Position numbers and translations under genes: made by a program. This document shows positions 22,015 to 31,009 of a stretch of 64,000 bases of DNA, one piece after another. The notes under the pieces were generated by a model that was not told the DNA's origin, did not search any database, and saw nothing but the letters and a program-made list of their open reading frames with translations. The stretch spans positions 4,677,196 to 4,741,195 of the forward strand of contig OZ025874.1 in assembly GCA_964019415.1 (NCBI GenBank), written 5' to 3'. The stretch's first letter is position 1, and the number at the start of each line of letters is the position of its first letter. Source of the stretch: Ianthella basta (Eukaryota; Porifera; Demospongiae; Verongiida; Ianthellidae).

Positions 22015-22095
22015 AGACAGCGATTATATCTTATTGGAGAGCGATTATATCTTATAGGAGAGCGATTATATCTTATTGGAGAGCAAGAATATCTA
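22015..22095 (+). repeat. 24-25 bp tandem repeat, about 3.5 copies
   Basis: Unit GAGCGATTATATCTTATTGG. The segment 21930-22090 including the repeat is present as its reverse complement at 34785-34925, so this tandem array is part of family H. Confidence 0.9.
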
Positions 22096-22434
22096 ATCGG
22101 GTTCAGTGTCATTCAATCAATAGCAACAACACTTCACATGCAAGTGCTTGTATTCAGATCAAAACACAAGAACAGTGCAATGAAGCATACAGTAACTCTA
22201 TACTACCTGACCATTAATATGGTTGGGTTTTTGAATATCTATGGTGCCACTGTAGTTTTAGTCATGGAAAAGGGCGCAAAAAGCTTAAGCTTCATCTTAT
22301 TGGAAGCACTGAGCAAACAGATTACTGGCGTTCTACCGTATTATAGCTATCGATTCGACGAAATTTGTGCGTCGATGGGTGGCCGATTCTTCCGCACGAG
22401 AGGACCCGGTCGGAAAGACATCTCAAATACGTAG

Positions 22435-22750
22435 CTAGCTAGCTAGCTACCGAACGAACATAGAGTCTCAGATCACGGTCAGTTCCGACGCAGCTGATCA
22501 CCGATCCGTCGTGCTGTCCCACCGTCAGATTCCTCTGAGCTAGCTTGGCTCCCTCCGCCTCCAATGCCGTCGGGGGCACCTTCCGCCGACCACGATTAAC
22601 CAGCCAAGTCCTGTTGGCGCCATCGATCGCGTTGCAGGAGCGGGGCAAGACGTCTCCTCCGTAGAGGAAGAGGTTTCCGGAGGTGTAGCGTACCGACGTT
22701 TCTGCCTGACTTGCTTGGCTCCTCGCTAGCTAGCTCTCGTAATGAATAAA
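22435..22750. other. GC-rich block within family H
   Basis: A GC-rich, CpG-rich segment bordered by TAGCTAGCTAGCTAGC (22434) and CTAGCTAGCTCTCG (22728). A minus-strand frame (CNAIDGANRTWLVNRGRRKV) is open for 69 codons but has no recognised domain. It is absent from copy 1 of family H, so it may be a separate insertion or captured sequence. Confidence 0.4.
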
Positions 22751-22850
22751 AATGCATTGGATTCGCCCGCGCTCCCCTAATTCTATCCTTATTTGGCAAG
22801 AAACCAATTAACATTCGCCCACGCTTCCCTTTGTTCGGCAAATAAATCAC

Positions 22851-22976
22851 TTATAACACCTCTTTTTCGGGATGTCGCTGATTTATAAGCACTCCCCCCT
22901 CGGGCGCTTCGCGCCCTCGGGCCTCGTGCTTATAAATCAGCGACATCCCTCAAGGAGGTGTTATAACTAATACATA
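22851..22976. repeat. Long hairpin with GAA-loop core, TTATAA at both ends
   Basis: Arms TTATAACACCTC/GAGGTGTTATAA and GGGATGTCGCTGATTTATAA/TTATAAATCAGCGACATCCC enclose a C/G-rich core with GGGCGC-TTC-GCGCCC (22903-22915), whose complement carries the GCGAAGC mini-hairpin. The core matches those at 4.0 and 47.2 kb while the outer arms do not. Confidence 0.85.
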
Positions 22977-23814
22977 TATATTTCTGTCATTGCAAATGGC
23001 GGCGCTCACGTCAATCTTTACAAAGCTTTAAATCCTCTCTAATGACGTTTCGCCGTGTTTGAATCGAACGACATGTGGTCATAAACATGTGTTAATAGAG
23101 TGATACTAATAAAAAGCCTAAGAAACGTCTCTTCTGCGAGATACAGCTCCAATTATCACTGACGGACATTGTAAAATGGCCGCGCGTTCGACGCTTTCTG
23201 TTTGCTAGGCTCAAAACCATCTTACTTTAGATTTCGCCGTGTATCCAAAGAACGCAAAGTGTTTCTAGAACATGTTTAAGTAATAGTATTGTGGTAGGAA
23301 GCTTACTTAACTGTTTTTCTGCGAGATACAGCCCTAAATACAATAGAAGTCTAGTGACCCCTAGGCCAATAATGGGAGACCAGCGAGTCATGACACAATC
23401 ATAGCCATGATTCGCTCATAGAGTCATCATAGGGTAGCCTTTTAGCCTGCACACTCCTCCTCCAGGCACAAAGTAACAATTGCTCATTCAGAATGTCATA
23501 GATCAAAAAGCAGTAGGCAAACATTTGACAGTTTGGTAGGGATGCTTTCACTGGATATGACTGGCTGCTCTGGAGACTTGAAACTCTTGCAAACCCAACG
23601 GTCTAGTGTGTCTTGATGTATCTTTCAGGCCAACAACAATACTGTACCCCCAACTATCTGATTTATTGAACGTACAAGGGAAAATTGCTAGCAAGTAGTT
23701 CGAGGTTCAGGGTCGCCCTGGCGCCCCACAAGTTTTTTAACTCGAAATACTTGTTCTACCTCCAGCTACCGCATTTACTCTACTGCCTCATGTGGTGGCC
23801 CCATTGTTACTTGC

Positions 23815-24128
23815 ACTGTGTGGTGGTGGTGGTGGTGGTGGTTGCTGTTGCTTGCACTGGTGGTCTTTTTCTACCTCTAACTACCACATTTACTCTACTG
23901 CCACATGTGGTGGTCCCATTGTTACTTGCACTGTGTGGTGGTGGTGGTGGTTGTACATGTATGTGGTGGTGGTTTTTGTGCATGGAGGAGGTGGGTGGAT
24001 GTGATATAGTGATTGTATATGTAGTGGAGGTAGTGATCATAATGTGGTGGTGCATGATGGGTGGATGCAGTGCTGTGGGTGCATGGAGGTGATAGTGGTC
24101 GTATGTTTGTGCATGGTGGGGGTGGTGG
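23815..24128 (+). repeat. (TGG)n-rich simple sequence
   Basis: Several runs of GTGGTGGTGG joined by a repeated phrase (TTGCACTGTGTGGTGG, CATGTGGTGG). Open frames here are repeat products. It ends at an AT dinucleotide tract that forms the 5' target site of the LINE. Confidence 0.9.
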
Positions 24129-24313
24129 CCATATATATTATATATATATACATCATCATCATCTCCTGTCAAATCGAGCGGGAAGGAGTAGACTTGCGCT
24201 CTTGAAATCTGGAAACCCTGCGTATCAAACGGGCCAAACACCCTGTTCAACATACTCTTCGTATCCCAGGTTCGCCCCAGGTACCGTCCGGCACCACACG
24301 AATCGCCTGAACC

Positions 24314-25456
24314 ATGCCCCCAAAGAAGAGGTCGGATGCCGCCAGAAGAGGTGAGGACGCAACATCATCTGCGTTGCCTTGCGGGAACTGCGGTAGTCGG
24401 GGAAACGAAGAGGAAGGAATACGCTGTGATGGCCCCTGCAGAGGATGGTTCCACTTCGGGTGCCTGTCTCTCACCGAGGAAGAAGTGGCTGAAGCGAGGG
24501 AAGACGGCGCGTCGAGACCCTGGAGCTGTGACAGATGTCTGGCCCTCTCCTCAGCTGTGCAAGAGCTCCTCCACACGGTGAAGATCCTCAACGAGAGGCT
24601 GCACTCTCTGGAAACCGACAATCAGGACCTGACCAGGAGACTGGAGCTCCTGGAGAGCCATGATAGCGCCCCGGAACATGCCAGCGCGAAAAGCGCAACG
24701 GCCGATATGGACACTGAAACCAGCTCAATAGCAGACGAAAAGACTTCAGCACACGAGGCTACCAAAGATGATGGCAATGGCTCACGCAAGGCCACAAAGG
24801 AAGTCCAAAGTAGGCTTAGAGGTGCTGATGAAAAGGAACGCGCCCAACAGAAGACAAAGAAATCTACCCTGTTTATCAGAAAGATCCCAGTAACTCACCA
24901 AATTGAGGATGTCAGATCGCAAATGAGGAAGTGCCCGGGGATACCCCTGAAACATCTAACCATCACGCAACCTATCCCTAACAGTGAGTTCACAGGGAAA
25001 TGGAAGTATATGTCTTGTGAGGGTCCTACAACAGCGTTAGAGATGCTCACACAGGCATGTGAGAAGAGGAACCTTCCTTGGAGAATCAACTCTGCTCCCC
25101 CAACACGCCCCACTCCTTTTTTCGACAACCAGACACACAAACTTCATCGAGAACTAGCAGCAAGACCAGAAGGTCCTCCCAAACCATTCACACCACAGCA
25201 TTGTCCCCACCTCAATACCCACCCTTTCCCACCACCACTCAGCCTCCCACTATCATTCCCTCCCCACCATCGCAGTTTTGTACACGACCCTCCACCTCCC
25301 CCAAGACCATGGCTCCCGGGTCCTCCCGGCCCTCCGGGCCATCTCACCAGGCTTTGGCACCAGCTTCAGGCCCAGGAAAGGGAGCTGGCTCATCTGAGGC
25401 ATTGCCTGGGGGCTCCACCACCACAGAGCATGCACTGGGGCCAAAACAATCAGTAA
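24314..25456 (+). CDS. LINE ORF1 protein with PHD finger and coiled coil
   Basis: 380 codons from the first ATG of the element (24314). Residues 23-75 form a C4HC3 PHD-type zinc finger: Cys23, 26, 38, 42, His47, Cys50, Cys72, Cys75, with WFHFGCLSLT around the His. Residues about 77-118 form a leucine-rich coiled coil (LLHTVKILNERLHSLETDN). A charged linker follows, then about 180-270 a compact region (STLFIRKIPVTHQIEDV) that may be RRM-like; the last 110 residues are Pro-rich. ORF1 proteins bind element RNA and chaperone it; PHD-bearing ORF1s are known in CR1/L2-type LINEs. The last 379 nt overlap ORF2 in another frame. The start is upstream of any competing ATG in frame. Confidence 0.85.
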   Translation: MPPKKRSDAARRGEDATSSALPCGNCGSRGNEEEGIRCDGPCRGWFHFGCLSLTEEEVAEAREDGASRPWSCDRCLALSSAVQELLHTVKILNERLHSLETDNQDLTRRLELLESHDSAPEHASAKSATADMDTETSSIADEKTSAHEATKDDGNGSRKATKEVQSRLRGADEKERAQQKTKKSTLFIRKIPVTHQIEDVRSQMRKCPGIPLKHLTITQPIPNSEFTGKWKYMSCEGPTTALEMLTQACEKRNLPWRINSAPPTRPTPFFDNQTHKLHRELAARPEGPPKPFTPQHCPHLNTHPFPPPLSLPLSFPPHHRSFVHDPPPPPRPWLPGPPGPPGHLTRLWHQLQAQERELAHLRHCLGAPPPQSMHWGQNNQ

Positions 25457-28400
25457 GTTATGGGGTCTGGAATGTTAGAGGTTTTGTGCAGAGGAACTAC
25501 TGTAGGCTTAGGGAAAATGTGATCACAGCAACGGATCTTGACATAGTCTGCTTGTGTGAAACATTTCTAAGAAATTCTGAGATTATAAGCATTGAGGGGT
25601 ATAAGTGGTTTGGACACAATAGGACCAACATCTCTAAAAGAGCAGTGAGGGGATCAGGTGGAGTGGGTGTGCTTGTCAAGGAAAGTATGTTTGATAGGTT
25701 TAGTATTGACGTAGTTGATAAAAGGCACGAAGACATCCTATGGCTTGCATGTACTCAAATAAATAACCCAGACAACACAATCTTCATAGGTGTATGCTAC
25801 TTGCCACCAGCAGCCTCTAGTAGAGGAGATAAATCTCACGATGTATTCGATACTCTAAGATGCCAATGTCTGAAATTCCAGGATAAAGGAGAAATTTTGA
25901 TTTGTGGTGATTTCAATGCTAGAATTGGTAGCCTGAATGACATGTCTGACGTCACACAAACTAGGTTACCCCAAAGACAGATAATTGACTATACTACTAA
26001 CTCCCATGGTAAACAGCTAATAGATTTTCTGAGAGACTGCAATATGGTCACACTCAATGGGAGATTCTCAAGCGATAAAGACAACTTTACAGTAATCTCA
26101 TCAGTAGGGAAATCTGTTGTAGACTATGCTATAGTACAGGCAGACCACTTCCGGAATTACTCCAATTTTCAAGTGAAAACTGTTTTGGACATATTGGAAT
26201 ACTACTCCATCCCATCCGATTCCCCTATGCCGGACCACTCACTGGTTTGCTGGGAGTGTACGTATCCGGAACTTATGCCCAACAAGGCTTCACCACAACG
26301 CTTAAACAGTGCTAAACTGTTACCTCATGTTCCAATATACCGCCGAGATGTAAACAAACCTCTTTTTAATAGTAATCATCCAGTACAAGTACTTGAAGAG
26401 CTAATAACAGAACTAGACTCACTAACAATATCCAGTGACACTAACAATGAGGGCAATGATTTGATTGAAAATTACAGCGCATTCTACTCTCTTATTAAAA
26501 ATGAGTATCATAATCATAGCACTAAAACCCATCACAGATCATCTAAAAAGCCATGGTGGAGTTCTGACCTGGACTCAGCTAGGAAAAACCTGAGACTAAT
26601 ACAGAAAGAATGGACAGTAGAACAAAATACAGAAAAGAAACACAAGCTGTGGCAAAAAGTCAAGAAAGAACAGCGGAGATTCAATCTCAGTACCCGTAAA
26701 GCTAAAAGACAGTTTATTAAGGAAAAACAAATTTACTTCTTATTAACAAAGGCCTCTAACACAAAAAAGTTCTGGAAAGAATACCACTCAATTGGAATAA
26801 ATACTGATAAGTGCAACACTACTGACCTGCCTAGTTTCATTATAAAAGAAGATGACACACTGACTTCCAGCAGTGAGGAAACCATGATGACCTGGAGAAA
26901 GCATTTTGAGTCCCTCCTAAATCCCCACGACACAGAATTTAGCAATTTAGGATCACAATCTAGCAATAGTTATACCCCATTTGATGATGAAGTACTGAAT
27001 AGACCTATTGATCTGGAAGAAGTGTATCAGGCCATAGCACAACTAGAGGAAAATAAAGCACCTGGTCCTGATCACATATGCCCAAGTATTATTAAGGATG
27101 ACAAAGTCACCCAATACCTCCATAGATTATTCCAGAAGTGTTTTGAAACAGGAATTGTGCCCCCAGCATGGCTGAATAGCACTATCCAGCCAATCTATAA
27201 AGGAAAAGGTGACAAAAATGATCCCAATAACTATAGAGGCATTACACTGCAATCGTGCATAGCTAAGGCATTTGCTAAAATAATTAATAACAGGCTATCC
27301 AACTACCTAGAATCTAACAGTCTCTTACATGATGAACAGAATGGGTTCCGTAAGGGTCGCTGCTGTCAGGACCACATATCTTCCTTATACTTCATAATTG
27401 AAAATAGGAAATTGAGCAAGCAAGACACTTATGCCTGTTTCGTTGACTTTAGAAAGGCCTTTGACTCTGTTCCTAGGGAACTGCTTTGGAATAAATTATT
27501 ACATATAGGAATTAATAATAACATTCATGCTAGTATAAAGGCATTATATACGAATACCAGAAGCTCCATAAAAATTGATAACAACCTCTCCTCCCCCATT
27601 ATTATTAAGCGTGGAGTGAAGCAAGGCTGCCCTCTCTCCCCTACCCTGTTTAATATTTTTATAAACGACTTGATTGGATATTTGAATGAAAAAGCTGAGG
27701 GGATTTCCTTTGGATCATGCCAATTGAATGCCCTCATGTATGCAGACGATCTTGTACTAGTAGCAGATAAGCCTGACTCACTCAATAATTTGTTACAGGC
27801 ACTTAATCAGTGGTGCACTGACAATGGAATGTGCATAAATCCAGACAAAACCAAGATTATTCATTTCAGACATCCGAAGAAACAAATTTCAAATTTTCTC
27901 TTTACATGCGGAGAATATCGTATTTATTATACAGACATTTACAGATACCTAGGAGTAGAATTTACGGAACATCTTAGCTGGGCACAACAAATTGAGAGCA
28001 CATCAATATCAGCAAGCAGAGCAGCAAACTACTTAATTGCAAAAACTAGAAGCAGCGGAGCGCTAGTATTTGAAGTTTATACTCACCTGTATAACACACT
28101 TGTCTTACCTATCATTGGATATAGCAGCTTCTTGTGGGGTTATAAGGGATATAGTGATATAATGAAGATACAGAATAATTTAATGAGAAGCTTCCTAGGT
28201 GTAGGCAGAAATGCCCCGATTGTAGCTCTTCTAGGTGATTTAGGCTGGCTCCCCATTACGACAATCACTAAGATCTCATGCATAGGATTCTGGTTCAGAT
28301 TAAGCAAAATGGCTGAAGGTAGATTAAATAAGCAGATATTTATTGAAGCAAGTAATCTAGCATCTGATAAAGGGTATAAGAATTGGATTGCCCATATCCA

Positions 28401-28962
28401 TGACATTTTTAAAAACAACCACTCCAATGAATATTCAGCACCAACATTATGCATCAATCAAAGTCTACAATATTATAGGGAATATCTAATCAGATGCTCA
28501 ATAGATAAATGGAAGTCAGAGGTTAGCGAAATTCCAGTAGGCTCTGATTCAGGTGGTAGACTAGTGTTATATAGGCAAATTAAACATGGTCCAGGTACAG
28601 AGGACTATCTATTCACTATGAGATCACTGGGGGGTAGGAGAGTTATGGCGGGCCTCCGAGCGGGATGCCTGCCCCTGGCGGTGGAGGTGGGGAGGTACAC
28701 TGGGACACCCTGTAGTGATAGGGTGTGTAGACTGTGTAATTGTGGGGAGGTGGAGGATCAGCATCACTTTTTAATCATCTGCCACACTCTTAGCTCTGTT
28801 AGACAAAAATTATTTTCTCATTGCCTAACTCTATCAAACTCATTTACAAATCTTTCTTCTTATGACAAATGTAAGTTCCTCTTAACGAATACTGATAATA
28901 CAACCATATCCCTTATTCTTCAAATGTACCATTTAAGGCAATCACTTTTATGCATCAATTAG
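25078..28962 (+). CDS. LINE ORF2: APE endonuclease, reverse transcriptase, CCHC
   Basis: An unbroken frame of 1294 codons. Endonuclease: N132 in WNVRG, E161 in LCETF, GDFNARIG (D278, N280), MPDHSLVCW (D386, H387). RT: PGPDHICPSI from 662, YRGITLQSCIAKAFAKIINN, EQNGFRKGRCCQDHI, FVDFRKAFDSV (catalytic D790), GVKQGCPLSPTLFNIF, YADD at 888-891, LGVEFTEHLSW. C-terminal Cys/His cluster: C1217-x2-C1220, then H1230-x4-C1235 (CRLCNCGEVEDQHHFLIIC). It nicks target DNA and primes cDNA synthesis there. The first 126 codons lie inside ORF1 in the -1 frame and are Pro/Ser/Thr-rich, so the true start could be nearer the endonuclease, or translation may occur by -1 shifting or reinitiation. No obvious slippery heptamer at the ORF1 stop. 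Confidence 0.95.
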   Translation: MENQLCSPNTPHSFFRQPDTQTSSRTSSKTRRSSQTIHTTALSPPQYPPFPTTTQPPTIIPSPPSQFCTRPSTSPKTMAPGSSRPSGPSHQALAPASGPGKGAGSSEALPGGSTTTEHALGPKQSVSYGVWNVRGFVQRNYCRLRENVITATDLDIVCLCETFLRNSEIISIEGYKWFGHNRTNISKRAVRGSGGVGVLVKESMFDRFSIDVVDKRHEDILWLACTQINNPDNTIFIGVCYLPPAASSRGDKSHDVFDTLRCQCLKFQDKGEILICGDFNARIGSLNDMSDVTQTRLPQRQIIDYTTNSHGKQLIDFLRDCNMVTLNGRFSSDKDNFTVISSVGKSVVDYAIVQADHFRNYSNFQVKTVLDILEYYSIPSDSPMPDHSLVCWECTYPELMPNKASPQRLNSAKLLPHVPIYRRDVNKPLFNSNHPVQVLEELITELDSLTISSDTNNEGNDLIENYSAFYSLIKNEYHNHSTKTHHRSSKKPWWSSDLDSARKNLRLIQKEWTVEQNTEKKHKLWQKVKKEQRRFNLSTRKAKRQFIKEKQIYFLLTKASNTKKFWKEYHSIGINTDKCNTTDLPSFIIKEDDTLTSSSEETMMTWRKHFESLLNPHDTEFSNLGSQSSNSYTPFDDEVLNRPIDLEEVYQAIAQLEENKAPGPDHICPSIIKDDKVTQYLHRLFQKCFETGIVPPAWLNSTIQPIYKGKGDKNDPNNYRGITLQSCIAKAFAKIINNRLSNYLESNSLLHDEQNGFRKGRCCQDHISSLYFIIENRKLSKQDTYACFVDFRKAFDSVPRELLWNKLLHIGINNNIHASIKALYTNTRSSIKIDNNLSSPIIIKRGVKQGCPLSPTLFNIFINDLIGYLNEKAEGISFGSCQLNALMYADDLVLVADKPDSLNNLLQALNQWCTDNGMCINPDKTKIIHFRHPKKQISNFLFTCGEYRIYYTDIYRYLGVEFTEHLSWAQQIESTSISASRAANYLIAKTRSSGALVFEVYTHLYNTLVLPIIGYSSFLWGYKGYSDIMKIQNNLMRSFLGVGRNAPIVALLGDLGWLPITTITKISCIGFWFRLSKMAEGRLNKQIFIEASNLASDKGYKNWIAHIHDIFKNNHSNEYSAPTLCINQSLQYYREYLIRCSIDKWKSEVSEIPVGSDSGGRLVLYRQIKHGPGTEDYLFTMRSLGGRRVMAGLRAGCLPLAVEVGRYTGTPCSDRVCRLCNCGEVEDQHHFLIICHTLSSVRQKLFSHCLTLSNSFTNLSSYDKCKFLLTNTDNTTISLILQMYHLRQSLLCIN

Positions 28963-29175
28963 TGTATAGTCACTATGTATACTCACCTATCCACTTTCAC
29001 CTGCAAGCTAATTTTTGTAAAAAAATTTTTCAGTGACCAGTAAGCCAACCTTGGCTGAGCAGCCTCTGATTCTCATGCTGCGGTCACTCTAATAATCATT
29101 CTATATATATATACAGCCATTTTATTAATTATCGCTCCCATGACTTCCGGTTGTCGGACGGTTTGATTCGCTGTC

Positions 29176-29310
29176 GTCCAACGATTGAATTTCAACTCGG
29201 CCATCGTTATAGCAGCTACCTTCCGTTGCTACTAGCTCACATACATCAAAACTGGCTGGGGCCGACTCACCATAGCAGCAGCCTGCCCAAGGCAGGCACC
29301 CTGCTAGTAT
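29176..29310 (+). repeat. Interspersed repeat ('NWLGPT'), plus-strand copy
   Basis: Matches the reverse complement of 20606-20753: CCAACGATTGAATTTCA, GTTATAGCAGCTACC, CGTTGCTACTAG, CAAAACTGGCTGGGGCCGAC, CAGGCACCCTGCTAGTA. Directly 3' of the LINE's target site region. Confidence 0.75.
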
Positions 29311-29385
29311 TATATGTACATATACATGTAATGTGTATGTGTGCATGTGCATGTACATGTGTGTGTTTATTGCAATTGATAATGC

Positions 29386-30560
29386 ACCATATATCTATCT
29401 GTACAAATATCTCACACATTACGTATGTGCTAACCTATGGGAATTTATATTAGCCTTTGGACATCACTTTGTATGAGAACAAAAGCATAATTAATGTGTG
29501 TCCAATTTAAAATCCACTAAACTTTTTCTAGTTCATAGTTATGCTGAGTATATACTACAGCGTTAGATAGTAGTGGAAGGCTGCTGGATTACATGCACCC
29601 ACCACTGTGTCATGCTATTGATGCAGAAAAATCATGTGGCAATGCTGAAGACTGGTAGGCAAACAACCAGCTATGAAAAAAAGCAGAAAGTGGCTGTAAT
29701 AGGATTTGAACCTGGAACTTTGGATTGTTAGGCAACCACACTAGACTGTGTGGGCCTTTGCTAATGCATAGGTGACACATTCCTGCTAATTGGGTGACAT
29801 TATTTGATTCTTACCCTGTATCACCAGCATTCTGGCACTAATTAAGAAATGCTGCCAATGACATAGACTGATGGACCACCTGGGCATGTCTGCCAAGTTG
29901 CATGACCATGCGTACCCTTTCATATTTAAATTGATAGCTACACTATCTATCTTTACAAATGTCTTACACATTATGTGTTATTCTATGGGAATTTATATTA
30001 GCTTTTGGACCTCACTTTGTATGAGAACAAAAGCTTAATTAAAAAATCTTTCCAATTTAAAATCCACTAAATTCCTCCTAGTTCATAGTTTTGCTGAGCA
30101 CTTATCCACTGCAGCCTCCATAGCTACCCTGAATTATATTATATTATTTATTTAGATTATTGCAATATATTGTTACTTGCACTGTATAGATTATGCTAGT
30201 TAAGAAGGTCTAATTAAGAAATGCTGTTAATGACATGATCTGATGGACCATCTGGCCATGTCCACCAAGTTTCATGATAAGCTGCTTACATTTATATTTC
30301 AACTAATACTACACTATGTATCTGTATAACAATGCCATACATTATGTATTATCCTATGGGAGTTTATATTTGCTGTTTGACTGCAATTTGCACAAGGCCA
30401 AAAGCCTAATTAAAAATCTGTCCAATTTAAAATCCATTAAATTCTTCATAGGTTGTATGCATACTGAGTACTTGTACGCAGCATCCTCTGTAGCCTCTGT
30501 GAATTCTATTATCTAATCTAATTATATTCTATTAATTATTTATTTAGATTAGTGAAGTAT
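29386..30560 (+). repeat. Three spaced copies of a long AT-rich repeat
   Basis: The phrase CTATGGGAATTTATATTAGC, then CCAATTTAAAATCCACTAAA, occurs near 29437-29520, 29984-30070 and 30354-30440. A second module, AATTAAGAAATGCTG, GATGGACCA, CCAAGTTTCATGA, sits at 29836-29910 and 30214-30280 and is the same unit that forms the tandem array at 35.0-35.7 kb. A SINE is inserted near 29.7 kb. Confidence 0.8.
29698..29790 (-). mobile_element. tRNA-derived SINE head, copy 1
   Basis: The reverse complement shows an A-box-like TCTAGTGTGGTT (29734-29746) and a B box GGTTCAAATCC (29702-29712) at tRNA-like spacing, preceded by AGGAATGTGTCACCTATGCA. The same upstream phrase and promoter boxes occur at 63785-63870. 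Not a functional tRNA: the arms do not fold into a full cloverleaf. Confidence 0.65.
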
Positions 30561-30749
30561 ATTGTTACTTGCACTGTATATATTACATTATTTTATGGCT
30601 TCAATACCCTTGTATTTTGCAACTTGCACTGTATTAAGGTATCAATGTAGTGCAGTAACAATGTGGGTATACATTAGTAGTGGTGATTGTAATCTGTGCT
30701 CAATGCTGGTGGTCTTATTCCAGGAGCTGCTCACACTGCACTATTAATA

Positions 30750-30950
30750 CCGTATACACTTCAACTTTGTAGGGTTAAACTTTTGCGATTTGTGAGTTTC
30801 AAGGTTTTGCATTTTGCTTTGCAGCTGCGGTGTCTCGGGCAAGATAGCTGAAGCTTTGCGAACGTTTTTGCAGGATGAAACTTTCGTGAATGATTGCTGA
30901 TACGCGAAAGCCATGAAAGTTTAACCCCACAAAAGTTGAAGTGTATACTG
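30750..30950. mobile_element. TA-flanked palindromic MITE (CCGTATACACTTCAAC)
   Basis: 201 bp. Left end CCGTATACACTTCAACTTTG then GGGTTAAACTTT; right end reversed CAGTATACACTTCAACTTTT then GGGGTTAAACTTT. TA on both sides (30748-30749, 30951-30952). Tc1/mariner-type MITE; the CCGTATA terminus resembles the MITE at 32979-33291. Confidence 0.85.
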
Positions 30951-31009
30951 TAACATGCATTCAACAGGTTCATGCGACATTGTATGCAACTTGTCCATCA
31001 TAATCTTAT

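Larger units (their letters stand above)
21856..23727 (+). repeat. Family H, longest copy with both terminal hairpins
   Basis: Starts with GGGGCACC-GAA-GGCGCCCC (21856-21874) and ends with GGGTCGCC-CT-GGCGCCCC (23710-23727). Internal landmarks: a 24-bp tandem repeat (22015-22090), GGCGGCGCTCACGTC, GAGATACAGCTCCAATTATC, ACGCAAAGTGTTTCTAGAAC, GCGAGATACAGCCC, GCACAAAGTAACAATTGCTC, GATGCTTTCACTGGA, GCTAGCAAGTAGTTCGAGG. It is interrupted by a GC-rich block and a long hairpin. Hairpins at both ends argue against a simple Helitron (one 3' hairpin). Type unknown. Confidence 0.7.
24153..29101 (+). mobile_element. Full-length APE-type LINE, apparently intact
   Basis: A 4949-bp unit with two long ORFs and no frame damage. 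The 14-mer TATATATATATACA occurs directly before it (24139-24152) and directly after (29102-29115), a plausible target duplication although low in complexity. Structure: 161-bp 5' UTR, ORF1 (PHD and coiled coil), overlapping ORF2 (APE endonuclease, RT, CCHC), about 139-bp 3' UTR ending in TCTAATAATCATTC without a poly-A tail. Domain order fits the CR1/L2/Jockey group. The intact frames suggest a young, perhaps active copy, in contrast to the other LINEs in the window. Confidence 0.9.

Noticed and set aside
23685-24253. ORFs of 97-148 codons in the TGG-rich tract
   Set aside because: Low-complexity translation of a simple repeat.
25441-25460. Slippery site for -1 frameshifting at the ORF1 stop
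   Set aside because: The bases before the stop (CCAAAACAATCAG) do not give an X-XXY-YYZ heptamer in the ORF1 frame.
29698-29790. Functional tRNA gene
   Set aside because: A and B boxes present but no complete cloverleaf, and a second diverged copy exists at 63.8 kb; fits a SINE.
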